DNA of 64,000 nt from Parvularculaceae bacterium (lineage in GTDB: Bacteria > Pseudomonadota > Alphaproteobacteria > Caulobacterales > Parvularculaceae): assembly GCA_028280115.1 (NCBI GenBank), contig JANQMJ010000012.1, positions 62,001 through 126,000 on the forward strand. Reading direction: 5' to 3'. Below are positions 34,264-42,209 of this stretch, one piece after another. Every line of letters starts with the position of its first letter. Position 1 is the stretch's first letter. The notes under the pieces were generated by a model. That model was not told the origin of the DNA. It searched no databases and saw only the letters and a program-made list of their open reading frames with translations. The translations under genes and the position numbers were made by a program.

Positions 34264-35078
34264 GCGGCGCGCGCGGGCAAACGCTGCTTGCGGCGGGCCG
34301 CTGCGTATTGGCGTCCGCCTCGCCGCCGGCCAAATCGGCCGCGGCGGCCGAAGCCCTGCGCCTCCTCGATGCGGGCGCGCCGGTCGGCGATCTTGCCGCG
34401 CCGGCCCCGCCGATCCGCCCGGCCCGGCCGGCCCTGCCGCAACTGGTCCCGCCCGGAGAGGTTCCAAGGCGGCGGCTGGGATCGCCCGCAGGCCGGGCCG
34501 CCCTTCTCCACGCCGTCGCCCATATCGAGTTCAACGCGATCGATCTCGCCTTCGACATGGCGGTTCGGTTCGCGCCTGAGGTCGCCCGGCTCGATCTCGA
34601 TCCCGGGGCGTTTGTGGCCGACTGGTTCGGCGTCGGCGGCGAGGAAGCGCGCCATTTCGGCCTCATCGAAGCCAGGCTGGCGCGCTTTAATTGCGCTTAT
34701 GGCAACCTTCCGGCCCATGACGGGCTGTGGGAGGCGGCCGAAAGAACCGCTGACGATCTCGCCGCCCGGCTCGTTGTCGCGCCGCTCATTTTGGAAGCGA
34801 GAGGATTAGACGTCACCCCCGACATGATCCGCCGGCTGCGCGCGGCGGGGGATCAGGAAAGCGCCGCCATGCTGGAGATTGTCTATCGCGACGAAATCGG
34901 CCATGTCTCATGTGGAAAACGCTGGTTTCATATGGTTTGTCAGCAACTTGGCCAGGATCCTGCGAGGACCTTCCAGGACCTGCGAAAGCGCCGGTTTGCG
35001 GGAGCGCTCAAGGCGCCGTTCAACTATAGCGCGCGGGACGCCGCCGGCCTGCCGCGGGCCTATTATGAACCAAAATGA
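34260..35078 (+). CDS. DUF455 ferritin-like domain protein
   Basis: A 272-residue protein of the DUF455 family, a ferritin-like helical bundle. Candidate diiron ligands are visible in order: Glu in HAVAHIEFNAID (about 84-95), Glu-Glu with His in GGEEARHFG (about 123-131) and the C-terminal Glu and His in YRDEIGHVSCGKRW (about 213-226). Function is not established; RNA hydroxylase-like or oxidative chemistry is only suggested by the fold. A TTG start at 34260 gives the usual length and overlaps the bcp stop (TTGA), so the pair is probably coupled. The frame stays open upstream into bcp, but that part does not resemble the family. Confidence 0.8.
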   Translation: MSGARGQTLLAAGRCVLASASPPAKSAAAAEALRLLDAGAPVGDLAAPAPPIRPARPALPQLVPPGEVPRRRLGSPAGRAALLHAVAHIEFNAIDLAFDMAVRFAPEVARLDLDPGAFVADWFGVGGEEARHFGLIEARLARFNCAYGNLPAHDGLWEAAERTADDLAARLVVAPLILEARGLDVTPDMIRRLRAAGDQESAAMLEIVYRDEIGHVSCGKRWFHMVCQQLGQDPARTFQDLRKRRFAGALKAPFNYSARDAAGLPRAYYEPK

Positions 35079-35151
35079 AACCGCTCGCTCGATAAGATCG
35101 CCCGATGACACCGTATCGTCAAAAAAACCCGTTACACCATCACATAAAATG

Positions 35152-35180
35152 TTGCGTAATGTCTGATTTTCCGCTGCAAT
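35152..35180 (+). promoter_or_regulatory. Possible promoter of the M23-bactofilin pair
   Basis: TTGCGT (35152-35157) and TGCAAT (35175-35180) are 17 bases apart inside a locally AT-rich stretch about 60 bases before the M23 start. The hexamers are only partial matches. Confidence 0.3.
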
Positions 35181-35238
35181 ATCATCTTAAGGGGTGGCGG
35201 CGCATAATGTGTTTGTGCGCGTCAGGGGCGTTAGTTGG

Positions 35239-36555
35239 ATGAGCCGTCGTACCAGTAAATTTCGGCGTTTTCTGAGCCGTCTGTTCAAAGAGCGGCAGAT
35301 TTACCACCGCAGCGACGGTGTCGTTCACTTTATCTCCATGTCCTCCAAGACCCAGGTGGCGCTTGCCATCGTGGTCGGCGCGGCGCTGTTGTGGGTCGCC
35401 TACGCCTCGGTCAACGTGGTCTTCAAGGAGCAGATTATTGTCGCCAAGGAGCAGGATTTCCTGGTCATGCAGACCAACCTGTCCAAGCGGCTGCACGACG
35501 CCCAGAAAGCCTATGACGACGTCAACTGGCTGAACCACACCATCGAGAACGAATTCAACGAAACTATGGATGACGTCTGGGCCCGCCACAATGTCCTCAA
35601 GAACATGGTGGAGCGAAAGGCGGCGATTGACGACAGCCTGGCGGCGCAAGCGATCGGCCTATCGGCCGCCGGCGGTCCCAGCGGACAAAAGCCGACCAAC
35701 GGCAACCGCCTGATGATCGACATTTCGCCGGGCGAGCCGACGCCGCGCCAGTCGCGTCAGTCTGTGCTGCGCAAGGAGGCGGCCGAAGAAGCCGCGCGGC
35801 GACGGTCGCAATCGGGCGATGACGGCATCGCCGAAGAGGCGGTCGAGGCGATGGAAAAGGCCGCGGCCCAACTCTACACGGAGCAGATGCTGCTGCTTGC
35901 CGCCGTCGAAGAAAAGGCCAACGCCGAAATCGAAAAACTGCGCGGCGTCATCTACAGCACCGGGGTGTCGCCAGATTCCCTCATTACGCCGGCGAAAATT
36001 TCCAACGTCGCGCTCGCCCAGGGCGGGCCGTTTATCGACGCGGCCGGCGTTGGCGGCGCATCGGAAAAATTCTTCCGGGGCGCCAACCGGGCGGCGAACG
36101 CGGTGGACGAACTCGCTGCGATCCAGGCCGTCATCAGTCACTTGCCGCTGTCGTCGCCGCTGACCGTCACGCGGCGCTTCACCAGCGGCTTCGGCATCAG
36201 ACGCGACCCGATCACCGGCCGTCACGCAAGCCACTATGGCATTGATTTTGCTGCGCCCTGGGCCTCGCCGGTGACGGCCACCGGCGCAGGCGTGGTCAAA
36301 TTCGCCGGCACCCGCACCGGTTTCGGGCGCACGGTCGAGATCGATCACGGCAATGGTTTCTTCACGCGCTATGCGCATCTCAGCCGCATTTCGGTAAAGC
36401 GGGGCCAGAGAGTTAACTTACATGCAAAGGTGGGTGAGCTAGGATCGAGCGGCCGGGTGACCGGTCCGCACGTTCATTACGAGGTTCATTACCGCAACCG
36501 TCCGCTCAATCCCCGCCGGTTCATAGAGGCAGGTAGATATGTTTTCGAAAGCTAA
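35239..36555 (+). CDS. M23 (LytM) peptidoglycan endopeptidase, membrane-anchored
   Basis: A 438-residue inner-membrane protein that likely trims peptide cross-links. A basic N-terminus precedes a membrane helix at about 37-58 (VALAIVVGAALLWVAYAS), then a coiled coil (about 65-130), a linker rich in Arg and Ala, a second helical stretch and an M23 domain (about 310-430). Zinc ligands are His332 and Asp336 (HYGID) and His411/His413 (HVHYE). The start at ATG 35239 was chosen over a GTG at 35194 that lacks a properly spaced ribosome site. Its end overlaps the bactofilin gene by 17 bases. In related bacteria bactofilins position such M23 partners to shape the cell. Confidence 0.88.
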   Translation: MSRRTSKFRRFLSRLFKERQIYHRSDGVVHFISMSSKTQVALAIVVGAALLWVAYASVNVVFKEQIIVAKEQDFLVMQTNLSKRLHDAQKAYDDVNWLNHTIENEFNETMDDVWARHNVLKNMVERKAAIDDSLAAQAIGLSAAGGPSGQKPTNGNRLMIDISPGEPTPRQSRQSVLRKEAAEEAARRRSQSGDDGIAEEAVEAMEKAAAQLYTEQMLLLAAVEEKANAEIEKLRGVIYSTGVSPDSLITPAKISNVALAQGGPFIDAAGVGGASEKFFRGANRAANAVDELAAIQAVISHLPLSSPLTVTRRFTSGFGIRRDPITGRHASHYGIDFAAPWASPVTATGAGVVKFAGTRTGFGRTVEIDHGNGFFTRYAHLSRISVKRGQRVNLHAKVGELGSSGRVTGPHVHYEVHYRNRPLNPRRFIEAGRYVFES

Positions 36556-37135
36556 GTCCAAGCCGTCAGCAGACGCAAAACAGCAGTCCGGCTCGCTTCA
36601 CGACGCGACGCCGCCGCCGCAAACCAATCTTCAGCCAACGTCAAAGAGGTCCGGTTCCATGAAGCCATCCGGCGTGCCGTCGATCATTTCCGCCGATGTC
36701 GTTATGCGCGGCAATGTCAACTCTTCCGGCGAAATCCAGCTTGACGGTTCGCTCGAGGGCGACATCAAAGCCGGTTCGCTGATCATTGGCGACAAGGCCA
36801 GCGTCAAAGGCGAAGTCATCTGCGAAACAGTCACCGTGCGCGGCCGCGTCGAGGGCGGCATTCGCGCCAAGTCGGTTTCGCTCGCCGCGACCGCGCATAT
36901 TCAGGGCGACATCCTGCACAGCTCGCTGTCGGTCGAAACCGGCGCGCATTTCGAAGGCAACTGCCGCCATTCGGACGATCCATTGTCTGAAGCGTCGGCC
37001 AAGGATTTCCGCCGCGCCCGTCCGTCGGCGCCGGCGCCGCGGCCCGCCCCATCGATGGCCGATGAGGATGCGAATGCGAGCCGTTCCGGCGACACGCCGG
37101 CGTTCTTGAGCCAGGGCCGCTCGCCCCTGCGCTAG
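36539..37135 (+). CDS. Bactofilin
   Basis: A 198-residue polymer-forming cytoskeletal protein. The central bactofilin domain (about 45-150) is a right-handed beta helix with a six-residue rhythm, seen in SSGEIQLDGSLEGDIKAG and GEVICETVTVRGRVEGGI. It is flanked by disordered Pro/Ser-rich ends. Bactofilins form nucleotide-free filaments at the membrane and recruit peptidoglycan enzymes. The 17-base overlap with the upstream M23 gene implies coupled synthesis of enzyme and scaffold. A perfect terminator follows 28 bases after the stop. Confidence 0.93.
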   Translation: MFSKAKSKPSADAKQQSGSLHDATPPPQTNLQPTSKRSGSMKPSGVPSIISADVVMRGNVNSSGEIQLDGSLEGDIKAGSLIIGDKASVKGEVICETVTVRGRVEGGIRAKSVSLAATAHIQGDILHSSLSVETGAHFEGNCRHSDDPLSEASAKDFRRARPSAPAPRPAPSMADEDANASRSGDTPAFLSQGRSPLR

Positions 37136-37163
37136 GCTGACACAACAAAACATGTTCAACAAA

Positions 37164-37191
37164 AAGGCCGCCCGCTAGGGCGGCCTTTTTT
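37164..37191. terminator. Rho-independent terminator after the bactofilin gene
   Basis: AAGGCCGCCC (37164-37173), loop GCTA, GGGCGGCCTT (37178-37187) and then a T-run to 37191. The opposite side also has an A-run, so it likely serves both convergent genes. Confidence 0.88.
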
Positions 37192-37213
37192 GCAGCTGCG
37201 GTTCGGGCAGCGG

Positions 37214-37696
37214 TTATCGACCGCGCAAGCCCGCCAGTCCGGAGATCAGCGTCAGCAGGCCCGCGGCGGCGGCGAGATAGGCGCCCCAGCGCAACCCGGT
37301 AAGGCCGATGCCGTCGATCCCGATCAGCGTGAGCGCCAACAGGCCCATGGAAGCGAGCGCGGCAAGTCCCGCCAGGATGGTGACGATGCTGGTCAGCCGG
37401 CCGATGAAAGGGATCAGGCCGACAACCCCAAGCGCCGCCGCGGCCAGCGCCAGCATCGACGCCCAGGTGATAATCTGGCCGACCATGACCGATCCGTTGA
37501 GCTTGCCTTCCGAAGCGCATTCCTCGCCGATAGGCGCTTTCAGCTTGAGCAGGCAATCGACGGCGTTGCCGATGAAATATTCCCCGTAGCGAGGCGTCAT
37601 ATTGGAGCCGGTCGCCGAGCCGGTCGTCACTTCGGCGAACAACGGTCCGAAAAAAATGGCCGCCACAATGGCCAGCGGCAGAAAAATGCGAGCCAT
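37214..37696 (-). CDS. Small multi-span membrane protein, unknown function
   Basis: A 160-residue protein with a signal or first membrane helix (about 3-20, IFLPLAIVAAIFFGPLFA). A soluble loop with two cysteines (CLLKLKAPIGEEC, about 48-60) follows, then three hydrophobic helices at about 70-95, 98-122 and 125-155. The frame stays open to 37936, but the ATG at 37694-37696, preceded by GAGGGGGG, gives the sensible start. No family recognised. It converges on the bactofilin gene and is divergent from the nitrilase gene. Confidence 0.65.
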   Translation of the reverse strand: MARIFLPLAIVAAIFFGPLFAEVTTGSATGSNMTPRYGEYFIGNAVDCLLKLKAPIGEECASEGKLNGSVMVGQIITWASMLALAAAALGVVGLIPFIGRLTSIVTILAGLAALASMGLLALTLIGIDGIGLTGLRWGAYLAAAAGLLTLISGLAGLRGR

Positions 37697-37901
37697 GAAG
37701 ACCCCCCTCTCATACGAACAGTGACGCGGGAGTTTAGCCCCAGTCCGGAGGCAAGCCAAGCGCCGCCAATTCGCCCAAAACCGGCGTTTCGGCCCGCATT
37801 CCCGCCGGCCCCCCGCTGGATTGTGATGGACCCGGCGCTGGCGCGGCGCGTCGGGACGGCTATGTTCGCCCAGCCCCATTGCAACACGCGTCCGGAGCCC
37901 C

Positions 37902-38912
37902 ATGACCAAGTCCAAGACCTTTACGCTCGCCGCCATTCAGGCGTCCCCCGTTCTCTTCGACAAGGACGCATCGACGGAAAAAGCCTGCGCGCTCATCGGG
38001 AAAGCGGGCGCTGAGGGCGCGGATATCGCCGCTTTCGGCGAGGGCTGGCTGCCCGGCTATCCGTTCTGGGTCGACGGCGCGGTCGTCGATCTTACCTGGG
38101 AGGCGAGCGCGGCTTATCTTGAAAACGCGATCGCCTTGCCGGGGCCTGAAACCGACGCCCTGTGCGCGGCGGCCAAAGCCGCCGGCGTCGACGTCGTCAT
38201 CGGCATTGCGGAAAAAGATCCCTTTACGGAGGGAACCGTCTATTGCACCGCGCTGACCGTCGGCCGCGAAGGCGAGATCGTCAACCGCCACCGCAAGCTG
38301 AAACCGACCCATGCGGAACGCATCATCTGGGGCGACGGCGACGGGGCCGGTCTTCGAACGGTCGAAAGATCATACGGCCGCATCAGCGCGCTGAATTGTT
38401 GGGAGCATCAGATGATGTTGCCGAGCTACGCGTTGGCCGCGCAGGGAACGCAAATCCACGCCGCCCTGTGGCCGGGCTGGGAAAAGACCCCGCGCCAAGG
38501 CGAATATTGCTGGGCGCGCCAGCATCTTTTATCGCGCGCCTTCGCCAGCCAGGCCGGGGCCTATGTGATCTGCGCCGCCGGCCTGCGACTGGAACGGGAT
38601 ATCCCCGAACGCTGGCGCCCGCTTGGCGTTTGGGAGCATACCGGCCAGTCGGCGATCATCGATCCGCGCGGGGAAATCATCGCCGCCGCCGACAGCGAGG
38701 AGACCGTCCTGATCGCACAGGGCTCGCACGACATGATCCGCGCCGCAAAAGCCGCCTGCGATATCGCCGGTCATTATTCCCGGCCCGATATTTTCGACTT
38801 GTTCGTCAACGCCGAGCCTGCCCCGCCCCGGGCGCAGCTCTATGTGGACGATGACAATCTCGCCGAGGGCGCCGGCGAAGAAAATGGCGACGAGGACGGC
38901 GAAGAAGAATAA
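37902..38912 (+). CDS. Nitrilase-family carbon-nitrogen hydrolase
   Basis: A 336-residue enzyme of the nitrilase superfamily, with the Glu-Lys-Cys triad visible: Glu47 (AFGEGWLPGYP), Lys132 (HRKLKPTHAER) and Cys166 (ALNCWEHQMML). The order and spacing fit true nitrilases that hydrolyse organic nitriles to acids and ammonia. The substrate is unknown. It has a GGAG site. The C-terminus ends in a run of Glu, Asp and Gly (GEENGDEDGEEE). Its last 73 bases overlap the end of the convergent glycosyltransferase gene. It splits the polysaccharide locus from the bactofilin unit. Confidence 0.88.
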   Translation: MTKSKTFTLAAIQASPVLFDKDASTEKACALIGKAGAEGADIAAFGEGWLPGYPFWVDGAVVDLTWEASAAYLENAIALPGPETDALCAAAKAAGVDVVIGIAEKDPFTEGTVYCTALTVGREGEIVNRHRKLKPTHAERIIWGDGDGAGLRTVERSYGRISALNCWEHQMMLPSYALAAQGTQIHAALWPGWEKTPRQGEYCWARQHLLSRAFASQAGAYVICAAGLRLERDIPERWRPLGVWEHTGQSAIIDPRGEIIAAADSEETVLIAQGSHDMIRAAKAACDIAGHYSRPDIFDLFVNAEPAPPRAQLYVDDDNLAEGAGEENGDEDGEEE

Positions 38913-40117
38913 TCGCCGATCATCGCGCCGAGCGCCGCATCGAAGCGCCCAAGCTGGCGGTCCCACGCATAGCGTTCGAGCATGGCCGCGCGCGCCGCGA
39001 GCCCCATGCGCGCGCGGGCGCGGTCGTCGTTGAGCAGCGATAGTATCAAGCGGGCGGTTGCGTCGGGTGCGTCGGCGACCAGCAACTCTTCGCCCAGGCG
39101 CGCCTCGATGCCCGTCGCCGCGGCGGTCGTGGCGACCACCGGCTTTGCCATGGCCATGGCTTCGAGCACTTTATTCTGCATGCCGCGCGCAACGCGCAGA
39201 GGCGCGACGGCGATTTTGGCGCCCTGCAGCCAGGGACGGATGTCGTCGACGCGGCCGGTGACGATGACGCCGTTTTTCCCGTCTTGCGCCCGCAAGGATT
39301 TCACCGGCCGCGCCCCCACGATAGCAAAGCGCGCATGGGGCGCGGCGGCGCGTATGCGCGGCCAGACCTTATCAAGTAAATCGTGGGCCGCCTCGACATT
39401 GGCGCGGTAATCCATGGCGCCGGTGAATGCGACGTCGACGTTTTTGGCCGGTTCCCGCAGCGGGGCCATGGGACTGAAATAATCCGTATCAACGCCATTT
39501 GCCCACCAGTCGACATGAACGCGCATTTCCGGACGCCCATTGAACAGCGCCGCCTCCTGGGGCGTGACCGCAAAACTTGCATCGAACCGATTGGCGATGG
39601 CGGTCTCTGCCGCTTTCAGCCGCGCCGCCTCGCGGGCGTAAATCCAGGCCATGGGCCCGGATGCGGTTTGCCCATAGGCGCGCCATTTTTCCGAATCCGC
39701 GTCGCAGAAATCGACAATGCGCGGGCGGCCTTCGACGGCCGGTTCGAGATATTGCGCCATGCTTGAGGAAAACGCGATTTCGGCGGCGAGCGGCCGGGCG
39801 CGCACCGCCCTGACCGCGCGCTGCATTTTCTCGCTGTAATAATAGGCCATCGACAGCGGCTTGCCGGAAAAAACGCCTCGCGCGCTTTTTAGTCTTGCCA
39901 TGCGAGACCCTAAGGGAATGAACGCCGCCGACCGGCACAGGCGACGCAGAAAATCCGTATGCGCAATGTCGGCGGGATCGTCGATAAAACAGGCAAGATG
40001 CACATCGAAGCGCGCCGTAAGATGTTTAAGCAGCCGCCAGGAGCGGATTTTATCGCCCTTATCCGGCGGATAGGGAATCCGGTGAACAAGAAACAAAATC
40101 TCGGGCCGGCTGCTCAT
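38840..40117 (-). CDS. XrtA/PEP-CTERM-associated glycosyltransferase (TIGR03087-like)
   Basis: A 425-residue GT-B enzyme similar to sugar transferases of exosortase-A exopolysaccharide loci. The N-terminal ILFLVHRIPYPPDKGDKIRS (about 6-25) is characteristic of that group. The C-terminal domain has PLRVARGMQNKVLEAMAMAK with the donor-binding Glu, near residue 330. The start ATG overlaps the stop of the FemAB-like gene. The last 24 residues (Ser/Pro-rich, SSSPSSSPFSSPAPS) are antisense to the acidic tail of the nitrilase gene and are probably not part of the family fold. It is the last gene of the polysaccharide operon in this window. Confidence 0.87.
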   Translation of the reverse strand: MSSRPEILFLVHRIPYPPDKGDKIRSWRLLKHLTARFDVHLACFIDDPADIAHTDFLRRLCRSAAFIPLGSRMARLKSARGVFSGKPLSMAYYYSEKMQRAVRAVRARPLAAEIAFSSSMAQYLEPAVEGRPRIVDFCDADSEKWRAYGQTASGPMAWIYAREAARLKAAETAIANRFDASFAVTPQEAALFNGRPEMRVHVDWWANGVDTDYFSPMAPLREPAKNVDVAFTGAMDYRANVEAAHDLLDKVWPRIRAAAPHARFAIVGARPVKSLRAQDGKNGVIVTGRVDDIRPWLQGAKIAVAPLRVARGMQNKVLEAMAMAKPVVATTAAATGIEARLGEELLVADAPDATARLILSLLNDDRARARMGLAARAAMLERYAWDRQLGRFDAALGAMIGDYSSSPSSSPFSSPAPSARLSSST

Positions 40118-41199
40118 GGAAAGTTCCTTGCCAGAACCGGCCCCAGCCGGTTCGCCGCCGCCAGGGGCAGGCGTTTCCAAAGGCTCGACAGTTGCGCGAA
40201 TTTGGGATTGGTCGCACTGACATCCGGCGCGGCGCGCGCGCAGATAAGCTTGTAATGATAAACCAGCGGCTCTGGCTCGACGCCCCACAGTTTTTTAAAC
40301 CGATAGGCGCCGCCGCCGACCTTGCTGCGGCCGAAATCGAAGGTCTCGAACCCGCGCGCGGCGGCCCGGCGCATCAGCTTCCAGTAGAGGAATTCATGCG
40401 CCCTCGCCCCGCGGGCGCAGGGCAGGCCGCCGATGTAATAGGGCAAAACCGTCTTCTTGAACGTAAAACTCAACAGCCCGGCCGCCGGCGCGCCTTTGCG
40501 GTCGGCGAATAAAAGCGTTGTCCTGTCGCCAAACGCCCTGAACAGTGCGTCAAGGAAGGTTTTTGGAAAGACCGGTGTGCCGAGACCGTGCACCGATTTT
40601 GCGTAGAGCGCGTAAAAACGGTCCGGATCGTTTTCCCGGCGCAAATGCAAGGCGCCGGCTTTTTCCGCCTGCAAGGCTTTTCGGATTTCGGCGCGGCGCC
40701 GTCTTGGAATGGCTTTAAGGTGAAGGTCTTCATCCGCCGGCAAGGTCATTTTAAAGCCGGCATATTTCCCAGTCTTGGCGATCCAGCCGTCAAGACCGCT
40801 TTGATCGCTGCGAAATTCCACATACTGAACGCGCCGCGCCGCACCCAGGGCTTGCGCTTCCTTCGCCAACAGCGCGACGACGGCGTCGTCATCGCCGAGC
40901 GGGCCGCCGCCGACGGTAAAACCGGTCGAGACCAGCGCACGACCGAGCAGCGGCGATCTGACATCGATCAGCGGCAGGACGCCGACAATCTCCCCGCCGC
41001 GCCATGCGGCAAGATAGATCGGCTCATACCCATAGGCGGCGCGCACCGCCGCGCCCCAGCCAAAGAGATGAAAGAACGATCCTTCAGCGTGGCGCTCCAC
41101 ATAAGAGTCCCACAGCGCCGCTTGTTCCGGCGCGCACCGCTCGACCAAGACCGGCGCGGGGGCGGCAGGCGTCGCGGACCTGTGTGCGACCGCCGTCAT
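40114..41199 (-). CDS. FemAB-like PEP-CTERM/XrtA-associated protein
   Basis: A 361-residue acetyltransferase-fold protein of the FemAB type found in exosortase polysaccharide loci (TIGR03019-like). The GNAT fold is doubled. Visible signatures are YVERHAEGSFFHLFGWG (about 32-48), PLLGRALVSTGFTVGGGP (about 82-99), and the C-terminal AHEFLYWKLMRRAAARGF and FDFGRSKVGGGAYRFKKLWG. FemAB enzymes add amino acids from aminoacyl-tRNA, but the substrate here is unknown and may be a glycan. It overlaps its neighbours on both sides by four bases (ATGA), a tight operon. Confidence 0.87.
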   Translation of the reverse strand: MTAVAHRSATPAAPAPVLVERCAPEQAALWDSYVERHAEGSFFHLFGWGAAVRAAYGYEPIYLAAWRGGEIVGVLPLIDVRSPLLGRALVSTGFTVGGGPLGDDDAVVALLAKEAQALGAARRVQYVEFRSDQSGLDGWIAKTGKYAGFKMTLPADEDLHLKAIPRRRRAEIRKALQAEKAGALHLRRENDPDRFYALYAKSVHGLGTPVFPKTFLDALFRAFGDRTTLLFADRKGAPAAGLLSFTFKKTVLPYYIGGLPCARGARAHEFLYWKLMRRAAARGFETFDFGRSKVGGGAYRFKKLWGVEPEPLVYHYKLICARAAPDVSATNPKFAQLSSLWKRLPLAAANRLGPVLARNFP

Positions 41200-42077
41200 G
41201 ACGTCGCCCCTGCTGCAAGGTCCAGCGTCTCATCCACGCGCCGCCAGCGAAACGCCGCGAGCACGCTTGCCAGTTTTTTCGGCATCCGCCTGATATTGAC
41301 ATAGTGGCGCAGTTTCGACGTCAGTCGCGCGCCGGCGATGCGCGGCTGGCCGACGTCGATCTCCCAGGGATGAAAATAAAATATCACCGGACCGTCGAGG
41401 GTTTGCGCCGCGCGGCGCAACAGCGCTTTGGACAGGGCGACCGGCGCCAGGCGAAACCGCCCGCCCCCGGCGCAACCGATCCGCCGTCCGAACACCCTCG
41501 CCGTCGCCGCCGGCGCTTCGATGAAATCGGCGCCGCTGACGGGGCGATAGGGATTTTGCGGCGCCGCCGGATCGCCATAGTGATCGTGCGCGGCGGGATG
41601 AACGCTCGACGAATAGCGATAGCCGATCTCCGCCAGGGTTTCATGCGCCCAGGGCGTCTCAGGACCGATCGAAAAGCCCGCAGCGCGATAGCCCTTCACC
41701 GCAACCCCGGCGATATCTTCAAGCAGTTTTTTTGCGCGCGATGCGTCTTTGAAAAACGCGCCGCGCGTCTGCGCGTCGACCTTCGTATGATCGTACCCAT
41801 GGCTGGCGAGTTCGTGGCCGCGCGCGACGATCTCGCGGACCAGCGCGCGGTCGCGTTCGGCGACCCATCCCAGGGTGAAGAAGGTTCCCTTGACCTCATG
41901 CCGGTCGAACATGTCGAGACAGGCGCGGGTCATGTCCCCGACCCGGAAGTCGAAACCGTCCCAGCTTTCTTTCCTGATGACGTCGGAAAACGCCCAGACC
42001 TGGAAGTAATCCTCCACATCGACGGAAAGCGCGAAGGCGGCGTCCGGCCGGACGGCGGCTGGAGAGGCGTTTTTCAT
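41196..42077 (-). CDS. XrtA-system polysaccharide deacetylase
   Basis: A 293-residue carbohydrate esterase-4-type deacetylase with the DUF3473-like C-terminus of exosortase-associated members (TIGR03006-like). Visible are FALSVDVEDYFQVWAF with the catalytic/metal Asp (about 15-30), a metal-binding HELASHGYDH (about 88-97), GYRAAGFSIGPET (about 128-140) and a C-terminal FYFHPWEIDVGQPR. It removes N-acetyl groups from a polysaccharide in the envelope. It overlaps femAB by four bases. A palindromic repeat separates it from the ATPase gene. Confidence 0.9.
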   Translation of the reverse strand: MKNASPAAVRPDAAFALSVDVEDYFQVWAFSDVIRKESWDGFDFRVGDMTRACLDMFDRHEVKGTFFTLGWVAERDRALVREIVARGHELASHGYDHTKVDAQTRGAFFKDASRAKKLLEDIAGVAVKGYRAAGFSIGPETPWAHETLAEIGYRYSSSVHPAAHDHYGDPAAPQNPYRPVSGADFIEAPAATARVFGRRIGCAGGGRFRLAPVALSKALLRRAAQTLDGPVIFYFHPWEIDVGQPRIAGARLTSKLRHYVNIRRMPKKLASVLAAFRWRRVDETLDLAAGATS

Positions 42078-42104
42078 GGCGAAGGACGCTATGCAAATGC
42101 CGCG

Positions 42105-42209
42105 CTAGAGCACGTTCACTTTTGTCGGATTCATGGACGTCCTCTAGATTCTTGTTTTATCGCGTTTTCTAGGGAAAACCGGCTCCCTCTTTTCCTGAAA
42201 ACGCTCTAG
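42105..42209. repeat. CTAGAGC...GCTCTAG palindromic repeat
   Basis: A 105-base element ending in the inverted heptamers CTAGAGC (42105-42111) and GCTCTAG (42203-42209). The inside is AT-richer than the surroundings, with TTTTCTAGGGAAAACC and CTTTTCCTGAAAACG segments. It resembles common intergenic repeats of alphaproteobacteria and shares its ends with the outer element at 8021-8181. The ATPase gene's TAG stop (42206-42208) is within its right end. Confidence 0.7.
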
